In this document: one piece after another, positions 55,748 through 64,000 of the stretch
How the letters are laid out: every line of letters starts with the position of its first letter
Position numbering within the stretch: the first letter of the stretch is position 1
Assembly (NCBI GenBank): GCA_018343915.1
Contig: JABRWF010000002.1
Location: 1,798,001-1,862,000, forward strand
Length of the DNA stretch: 64,000 bases
Reading direction: 5' to 3'
DNA from: Agroathelia rolfsii
Taxonomy: Eukaryota; Basidiomycota; Agaricomycetes; Amylocorticiales; Amylocorticiaceae
The notes under the pieces: generated by a model
Databases searched by the model: none
What the model saw: only the letters and a program-made list of their open reading frames with translations
Told to the model about the DNA's origin: nothing
Program-made: the position numbers and the translations under genes

Positions 55748-57061
55748 CTACTGGTACCACGTCTGGTCTAGGGGAATGGCACCCCTAAGCCGGACAAGAT
55801 TAGCCAACATCGCTGTCGCCGGCATCGGGACACGATACTGCCTGCCCAAGCTGAGGAGATAGCCATTAATGTAATCGATCTCCGTGCTATTCCCTCTGCG
55901 AATATCGGCCAGCATTGACGACACGTTAGTCGCAGTCGCCTCAGCGACACGGATGGTTTCTGCCTCCAACACAGTCGGCGCAAGTAACCTTGGCAAGCGG
56001 GATATGGCCACCTCGCTACTGGGCTTAACGTCGGACTGTTGCAGCTCGCTATCCTGCTCGATCATTTGTGCAGCAAAAGCTTGTGTCGCCTCTGCGACGA
56101 CACGCTTCAGGATGCGCTTCGCGGCTGCATGTTTGAATACATCGCCATTCTGGCAATTCATGATTGCGCTAAGAGGGTTGATGACGGCATTGATGACGAG
56201 TTTCCGCCGCGAGAGGGTCTGAATGTCCGCAATGGGCTTCCAAGAGGTATGGAGCGAGTTCATACTGAGTAGCGTCCCCACTGCGCTCCGTAAAGAGAGG
56301 TACCGTTTGTCGTCCGAGTTTTCAGACGAAGAGGGAGCAGTGTTGGGTGCAACAATGTCTTCTAGGCTGGGCAAACGATCGTATTTCGGCACGTTTGCAT
56401 CGTACATTGAAGCTTCAAAATCGCGCCCCGCCGGGTCTGGGACGATACCAAATTCGATAGTGCCCTGTCCGGCATGCACAGTGTGCATGAAATCCTTCTG
56501 CCATGTCCCGTGCGAGTTGATGCCGAGCACAAAGTGCGGTCGATGCTCGGGGTTGATGAAGAGTTTTTGGACGAGCTCTTCGTACACGCCCATGCCGTTT
56601 TGCAATAGTACAACGGTGCTGTCTCTTGTGAGACGTGGTGCAAGACGGGACATGGCGCTGAGTGTGCGATGCGCCTTCATAGTTACGAATAGAACATCGA
56701 TTTTGTCGTCGACCTTGTCGGCTGCGTTGACTGCCTCAAGCATCCCCGACTCGAGTATCAGCTTTTTCCTCTGCCTGAAGGTCGTATCTATATCTTTCAG
56801 CGTGCCAGTTTCTTTGGTGTATTGACGGGATTTTGTCTTGGAGGGCTGAGCTGAGAAGACCTCTGACCGGAAGCCTGAAACCCTCAGAGGGGAGCCGCCG
56901 CTCTCGATAGTGACAAAGCCATTATAGTCGCGGTAGTGACGAAAGGCCTGTCGCTTTGTTCTGTGTATAAGATTGATTTTTTCTGTCCATGGGAGAGTTG
57001 CTCGCAAGTGGTAGGCCAGGAGGGTGCCTACAGATCCCAGACCAAGAACATGGTAGCGCAT
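55748..57061 (-). CDS. Ketopantoate reductase-like (ApbA/PanE family)
   Basis: Single-exon protein of 437 aa (440 if the ATG at 57070 is used). The N-terminal Rossmann motif YHVLGLGSVGTLLAYHL is the ApbA/PanE GxGxxG, followed by DVLFVTMKAH and VLLQNGMG. The C-terminal helical domain has KLVINAVINPLSAIM with its Lys and Asn, and ends RGNSTEIDYINGYLL (the STEIDYINGY block). These are the family's catalytic and substrate residues. The reaction would be NADPH reduction of ketopantoate to pantoate in coenzyme A synthesis. It is longer than bacterial PanE (~300 aa), as fungal Pan5 and related enzymes are. Start chosen at MRYHVLGLG, three codons inside the first ATG. Confidence 0.85.
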   Translation of the reverse strand: MRYHVLGLGSVGTLLAYHLRATLPWTEKINLIHRTKRQAFRHYRDYNGFVTIESGGSPLRVSGFRSEVFSAQPSKTKSRQYTKETGTLKDIDTTFRQRKKLILESGMLEAVNAADKVDDKIDVLFVTMKAHRTLSAMSRLAPRLTRDSTVVLLQNGMGVYEELVQKLFINPEHRPHFVLGINSHGTWQKDFMHTVHAGQGTIEFGIVPDPAGRDFEASMYDANVPKYDRLPSLEDIVAPNTAPSSSENSDDKRYLSLRSAVGTLLSMNSLHTSWKPIADIQTLSRRKLVINAVINPLSAIMNCQNGDVFKHAAAKRILKRVVAEATQAFAAQMIEQDSELQQSDVKPSSEVAISRLPRLLAPTVLEAETIRVAEATATNVSSMLADIRRGNSTEIDYINGYLLSLGRQYRVPMPATAMLANLVRLRGAIPLDQTWYQ

Positions 57062-57176
57062 GGGGTACAAACTGGCCTCAGACGCGCTCGCGACTCGGTC
57101 CGCTACTTTACGCTCTCATTCTCCCTCATCGTCATCCTCGGCCGCCTCAACATTTGTCCATCTTTTCTTGTAAAAA
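57062..57176. promoter_or_regulatory. Very short divergent promoter (115 nt)
   Basis: Only about 115 nt separate the starts of the ketopantoate-reductase-like gene and the RBBP4/MSI1 gene, so both must share promoter elements and very short 5' leaders. Confidence 0.5.
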
Positions 57177-59048
<1,872 letters not shown>

Positions 59049-59233
59049 CCTACTGATGTTGAATGTTTCGTGTATCTATATCCGAGCTCAGATGTGTTTT
59101 CTTGTTCAGGAAGTTGGGGTATATGTATGCATGGTTGATTTGCCATGAAGTAGAAATACATGTCCATAGAAAAGGTGAAGCGTGTATGGCACGGCCATGT
59201 AAACAAATTCTCAAAGGAACAAATAACTTGTTA

Positions 59234-59485
59234 TTAAACAAACATGAGACGAGCAAGTTCAAATATTACTGTTGTAAAGAAAAAGAAAAAGCTCCTAGTC
59301 AGTATCTCGAGGAACAGCATGTGCGTAGATCCCTACGCACCTCCTCCACAAACAACAAACAAGACGACACCGAGTGCCCAGGCAGGGATGGGCGACTGTT
59401 TAGCCTGTTTCTCTATGCGAGAGATTTTAGTGGGCTTCTTGCCCGCGCGGGCGTCGTTGGCGAACTTGGCGTTCTTCTGACGCAT
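59234..59485 (-). CDS. YSY6: RAMP4/SERP1/Ysy6 ER membrane protein
   Basis: 59 aa from exons 59485-59341 and 59268-59234. Sequence features: MRQKNAKFANDARAGKKPT, a basic cytosolic part, then SPIPAWALGVVLFVVCGGVIFELARL as the single C-terminal membrane helix. The pattern KSPV-xx-WALG-LLFVVCGGAI is that of RAMP4, a tail-anchored protein of the Sec61 translocon that protects nascent membrane proteins under stress. Exon 2 supplies only the last 11 residues plus the stop. An extra short 5' exon is possible because a CAG acceptor lies 10 nt before the ATG. The second exon's splice was inferred from the family ending. Confidence 0.85.
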
Positions 59486-59876
59486 CTGGAACTCTGAGCC
59501 AGGCTGGTTATGGTAGCAAGGATAGCGATGTTAAGCACTCTGTAGACACCACAACAAAAAACGCAGGAGGTACCATGATGAGATATGTATAAAGACGAGA
59601 TAGTAATGAGAGGCGAAGAGTTGGATGGTCTCTGTTATATACTGAGTATGAGTTGTACGAGTGGAATGTGTGTACGTGGCGGAGAGTCACAAGCCTATTC
59701 CGCTTGAGAAGCGCTTCGCTGGCAACTCATCACATCGACACGCCACTTTGATCGTGGCTCCAGCCACTGGCACCAGCATGCATGTGTCCACATTTGGTCA
59801 CGGTACCGCACCTTTTTTCAATGATTCTACTAGTATAATGCATATTAACTCGAACACTTGAACCAGTCCTTCTACT
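59486..59876. promoter_or_regulatory. Divergent promoter of RAMP4 and the Bmt5-like gene
   Basis: 391 nt; no gene. 'tatgtataaagacg' near 59585-59598 could be a TATA element for RAMP4 on either strand. Confidence 0.35.
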
Positions 59877-60986
59877 ATGGGCAATAAAAAGCAGGGGAAG
59901 AAGCAGTCCCTTCAATCTCTTCTGCATTCTCAGCAGAATCGACTGGATAAGAAGCGGCAGGCAGCGCAGGCTGCTCTTGTTGCCGAACGCAAAGCTACTA
60001 CGCCCTCCCAGGCCAAATCTTCAAAAAATAAGAGGAAAGAGCGAGCCCTTCCTCAACGAATCACAATACCGTTTCTTCCGACAGATAGAATTCTACTTGT
60101 CGGAGAGGGCAACTTTTCATTTGCTCGTGCTTTGGCTTGCTATCCTCCATCCGATCTGGAGCATCTACCACCCAAGAACATCACAGCAACCTCGTATGAT
60201 TCCGAAGACGAATGTCTTGCAAAGTATTCGGATGCACAATCGATACTTGATGAGCTGAGAGCCAAGGGCGTCGAGGTTCTATTTAGCGTCGATGCTACCA
60301 AATTGGAGAAATGTACCGTTCTCAAAGGGCGCAAATGGAATAGGATCGTTTGGAATTTCCCTCATGCTGGTATTTGGTATTAGTTCTTCTTTAGTGGGCT
60401 ACCGCGTTAAATGATTTGTCACTCCAAGGGAAGGGTATAACCGATCAGGATCGCAATATCCTCTCCAATCAGCTCCTTCTCCTTGGTTTCCTTCGTTCTG
60501 CATCGTCTTTCCTTTGCAGTGGGTCCGCCCCGCAAGTAAACCAGAAGCGTAAACGCAAGAAGTCAGATGATGACGAGGATAGCGATGACAATGATGATGC
60601 CATGGCTCATCATGCTCTGTCTGACATTGATGAGGCCCTGAGCGGTCCCAGTAACATAAGGGGAACCATATTGATAACCCTACGGAATGTCGCACCTTAT
60701 ACACAATGGTGCATTATTCTGTTTCATTCAGACATCCTACAGCATTTGCTGACTTCATAGTAGGGATTTACCCCGATTGGCCAAATCTCCGCCTCCACCA
60801 CGTACCGTTGGTGTGCCACCAAATCCTGGTTATGTGCTCTTGCGGTCGTTTCTATTTCATAGAGATGCATGGAATGGGTATGAACATAGGATGACCAAAG
60901 GTGAACGGGCGCATGGTCAAGGTAAAACGGGACAAGGTGGTGAAGATAGAATGTGGGAATTTTATTTAAAGGACGAAAATGTATGA
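59877..60986 (+). CDS. BMT5: Bmt5-like 25S rRNA uridine-N3 methyltransferase (DUF2431)
   Basis: Nucleolar-type protein with a Lys/Gln-rich N-terminus (MGNKKQGKKQSLQSLL, KNKRKERALP). The SAM-binding core is RILLVGEGNFSFARAL, the DUF2431 hallmark, followed by ITATSYDSEDEC, SVDATKL and WNRIVWNFPHAG. An acidic insert (KKSDDDEDSDDNDD) is followed by GTILITLRNVAPYTQW and the C-terminal LLRSFLFHRDAWNGYEHRMTKGE. Three exons at least; the first ends PHAG and the second resumes KGITDQDRNI. The family methylates U2634 of 25S rRNA in yeast. Stop is 60984-60986. The order, length and motifs match Bmt5. Confidence 0.87.
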
Positions 60987-61119
60987 TAGATCTGTAGAGT
61001 TATATTTTTTTGACTGAAGTTATTGAAACGTTGAAAACTTGACTTGCAATTTTGAAGTCCCTTTGCCGGATCACATTTCAAAAAGTTGTGACAAGCAACT
61101 TTGTCGGAGTTCCACCACA

Positions 61120-61992
61120 ATGCTCAGCACTCTACGAACTACACGGTGCAGCAGCAGCCGTCCTACGACTGCACTCGTCTCCCTGCCTAGTGCACCTTCG
61201 CGCTCTGTCGTCTCCGTAAAGCCAGCACGCGTATATCCCAAAAAGCCTGTCCCGCGTGTGTTCAACGAACGCAAGACATACCTCTTCCACCAATACGCTC
61301 GTATTCTCGACCAGAGCCATGAATCACCCGTGCTGCTTCTGCACTACAACGACTTCAAGGCGACAAGGCTGGTCAAGCTGAGGAAGGACATTGTCACTGC
61401 TTCAGACCGTGCTGTAACTTCTTCGCTCAAAGGGCCTCAACCCGTCGACCCCGACGCCCAAAAGCCCACACTGACCGTTGCACGCACTGCTGTACTGGGT
61501 GCTGCCCTACGGGAGAGCAAAGTGCTCGACATCACCACAGGGGAACACATATCGAAACTCGTCTCGGGTGGTCTGGCGTTACTTACGCTTCCGTCCCTCA
61601 ACCCACCACAGCTGAGTGCTGTACTACGCGCCATGGAGCGCACCGTGCCGCCCAAACCGGCGGAGACGCCTGAGGAGAAGAAAAAGAGGCTGGATCTCAA
61701 GAATGCTGACCCAGCAGAGCCAGGCAAGAAGAAGAAGCGGGTCAAGCCGGACTTGGTACCTGAGCTGAAGCTCGTCGGTGCATTCGTGGAGGGCAAATTG
61801 TTCATGCCTCCTGAGCTCAAGAATGTATCGCAGCTCCCAACGTTGGAAACGCTCCGCGCACAAATTGTAGGGCTGCTTAGTGCACCTGCTACACAGCTCG
61901 CAGGTGTACTTAGTGAGGCTAGTGGTGGCAAGATTGCCAGGACATTGGAGGGTTTGGAGAAAAGTTTAGAGGAGGGCGAGGTATCGGCATAG
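61120..61992 (+). CDS. MRPL11: Mitochondrial large-subunit ribosomal protein uL10m
   Basis: Single-exon protein of 290 aa. The presequence is Arg/Ser/Thr-rich (MLSTLRTTRCSSSRPTTAL). The L10-type core: PVLLLHYNDFKATRLVKLRKDI, TVARTAVLGAAL, LTLPSLNPPQLSAVLRAM, LKLVGAFVEGKLF, TLETLRAQIVGLLSAPATQLAGVL. A Lys-rich insert (EEKKKRLDLKNADPAEPGKKKKRVK) sits mid-protein. It forms the base of the mitochondrial ribosome stalk. Start at MLSTLR gives a good targeting sequence; the upstream in-frame ATG at 61039 precedes a less plausible leader. Confidence 0.85.
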   Translation: MLSTLRTTRCSSSRPTTALVSLPSAPSRSVVSVKPARVYPKKPVPRVFNERKTYLFHQYARILDQSHESPVLLLHYNDFKATRLVKLRKDIVTASDRAVTSSLKGPQPVDPDAQKPTLTVARTAVLGAALRESKVLDITTGEHISKLVSGGLALLTLPSLNPPQLSAVLRAMERTVPPKPAETPEEKKKRLDLKNADPAEPGKKKKRVKPDLVPELKLVGAFVEGKLFMPPELKNVSQLPTLETLRAQIVGLLSAPATQLAGVLSEASGGKIARTLEGLEKSLEEGEVSA

Positions 61993-62218
61993 TAAGCGTC
62001 ATTTTTCATTGCAAGCATTTTCTTGTATCTGGAGCTTATTTTATTTATTTATTTTGCTTTGTTCTATAGAATCTTTAAAGTCTAGACTTTTTACACATTC
62101 ATTTGTGACACAGACACACTTATCATGATATATAATTTTTCTAATACAAAAATGTTACATCGTAGTGTTTCAAGTCGTTTTCTAAGAGTGATCGATCTCC
62201 GGATGCCCGCTGGCCCTT

Positions 62219-63188
62219 CTACTGCGTTAAGAATGTTCCAACAACTTCGATAAACCTATCCGTCTCCTCAAGGTGTGGTGTATGCGATGAATTGGCAAAC
62301 TTGACCCACTTGACACGTTCGATGAGATTGAAATACGGCAGCACAACTTCATCCTGTGCCTCGTCATGCTCTCCATTGATGAGTAGCGTCGGCGCTTTGA
62401 TCTTGTGTAAATCGGCTTCAATCGTCCAATCTTTGATCGTCCCAGTGATGAAAAACTCGGATGGCCCGTTCATCGTATTGTACACAGTAGAATCCTTCTT
62501 CAATTCATTCAGGCTTTCGACAAAAAGCTCTGGTAGTGGATTCAATCGACAACAGTACTCGTCATAAAAAACTTGTTGCGCATCCTAGACTTTTTACTCA
62601 GTACTTCAAAGCAAGAATGAGACAATAAAAAGCAAATACATGGTACTCCTTGCTATCTGTTGTTCCCGCTTCCTCGTGGAGGGTAAGTGCATCTTGCACA
62701 CCCTGTGGCAATTGTTTTCGGAGCTTGTTTGCCACTTTTACCCAGGTGACCATACTGGCAGGGCTGTCGCAGACGACAAGTCGCCTCAACCCCTTGGGTT
62801 GACCTGTGGCATGGCGAGCGCCAAGCATTCCCCCCCATGAGTGACCCAATAAGTCATAGTTTCCCTCAATGCCTAGATGGTTGATCAAATTGTCCAGCTC
62901 ATCTAGCAGCACTTTCTCCTTCCAGAAAGATGCGTCCCCATTCTTTTCGGGTAAATGGACCGAACGACCACAACCTAGTTGATCGTAGAAGATAACGGGG
63001 ATGGAGTATTTGCTCGCGAGCTGTTCGCATACTAGCAAATAATTATGTGGTAAACCGGGACCGCCGTGCAAAGTTATCAATGGGGTACGAGTGCTGGATT
63101 TGAGATCTCCGTATACTTTATACCATGTCTTCAACAGTTTGTTTGCTGCTGGAACGTGATAATTTGCTTCTCCTTCGTAGGCAGACAT
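62219..63188 (-). CDS. Proline iminopeptidase-type alpha/beta hydrolase (S33)
   Basis: Alpha/beta hydrolase of peptidase family S33. Oxyanion strand LHGGPGLPHNYLL, FYDQLGCGRS, nucleophile GHSWGGMLG, acid GEHDEAQDE and His in SSHTPHLEE complete the triad. The DQxGxGRS motif is typical of proline iminopeptidases and related amino-acid amidases. Two exons, with an intron near 62586-62640; about 305 aa, the usual family length. Cytosolic, no signal seen. The fungal enzymes of this group act on proline N-terminal peptides or L-amino-acid amides, and the substrate cannot be told here. Start MSAYEGEANYHV. Confidence 0.9.
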
Positions 63189-64000
63189 GGGTCAGTATAA
63201 CAATGGAGGATGCGATAGTGGCGTCTCGCTAGAGATGGGTGTCTGTTAAGGTCGTCGTCGTGCTCCCCGTTTGCCTATTATATATTGATTTGAAACAGCA
63301 ATTAATCCATAATTCAACTAATCAACCATATGATTCCAAGTTAAGTGACTTGGTTTCATCATGATGTTGATCTCGTAGAAAGATGATCAGATGCAGAATT
63401 GTTTAACCAAATTAATGCGGGCCGAGTGCTTGTCCTGAGGTCTGAGGCCGAAGGACTAAGTGTGATAAAAGCGAGCCAGCCAGATATTAATCAAAAGCAA
63501 GGTATTATTACGCTTGTCGTTGTACTTGGACGCGGTACGCGGACAAACGAATGCAGTAACTACTACAAAAAACCGTAGCTACATAACTATAGTCACGCGT
63601 AGCGTGACCATGACTCCGTCACTCCTATCGAGGCATGGACTGTCTATACTAACACTGAGGACTAAACAGCATCAGATTTTTGCCAAGGGAACAAACCGTT
63701 TTTAGCCTGTTGGCAGTTAGAAGGTTCCAGTGATTGATCCCGGTGATGGCCAATGACAAAGCTGGCGCAGATATAATAGTACACGTAAAAGGCATGACAT
63801 GTATGAAATACCGGTCAATCACGCTCCGACAATCAGGACCAGGTGAGCGGCATGGCATTTATCGACGAAGAAGGGTGCGATAATCACCACCTCACTCACA
63901 CAATTTTTTCGGTCTATTAGGGGGCTAAAATAGTGCTCTTAATGTAGCCTTATAGGTACTAATGACTATAGGGGCCCCTAATTGGTTTTGGGAGGCTCCC
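63189..64000. other. Right end of window, no supported gene
   Basis: About 800 nt of AT-rich sequence upstream of the hydrolase gene. No domain-like open frame or RNA gene was seen. A neighbouring gene may start beyond the window. Confidence 0.45.

Overview
The window is nuclear DNA of a filamentous basidiomycete, most likely an agaricomycete. Genes are dense, lie on both strands and are cut by many short introns of about 50-65 nt, including very small exons. The proteins are fungal/eukaryotic housekeeping types. Species cannot be named from the sequence alone.

Region 1 (1-15.7 kb): the 3' end of a Ski2-type RNA helicase, then a tandem array of four intact zinc alcohol dehydrogenase paralogues, all on the + strand. 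Each has the same 8-exon layout, a 10-nt microexon and a 340-aa product. A relic of a fifth copy lies just behind the helicase. The spacers are duplicated too, and they carry decayed copies of the 3' end of the next gene, an EED/ESC-like WD40 gene that converges on the last ADH. The amplified unit was therefore ADH + EED tail + spacer. The ADH2-ADH3 spacer also holds three insertions.

Region 2 (15.7-29.7 kb): EED-like gene (Polycomb), complex I subunit NDUFA11-like, the divergent amino-acid pair HIS7 and SER3, RAD51, mitochondrial ribosomal protein L4 divergent from cytosolic RPS16, and a cytochrome P450.

Region 3 (29.9-46.4 kb): TAF5 of TFIID, an unrecognised small basic protein, a single-pass Ser/Thr-rich membrane protein, an 873-aa low-complexity protein, RPL13, an EFM7/NNT1-type methyltransferase, a RING-CH membrane E3 ligase and a mitochondrial carrier.

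Region 4 (46.4-64 kb): a REX4-like exonuclease-fold protein that has lost its catalytic acids, a PPR-like mitochondrial protein, a fungal protein with an RRAAKLSKFFGV motif, a ketopantoate-reductase-like enzyme divergent from an RBBP4/MSI1 histone chaperone, RAMP4/Ysy6, a Bmt5-type rRNA methyltransferase, mitochondrial ribosomal protein L10 and a proline-iminopeptidase-type hydrolase.

The most distinctive parts are the ADH array with its hitch-hiking Polycomb-gene fragments, the conserved 10-nt microexon, the non-catalytic REX4 relative, and several introns that only make sense with GC-AG borders. Exon borders were deduced by eye from reading-frame continuity and family similarity. Starts of multi-exon genes are the least certain part.
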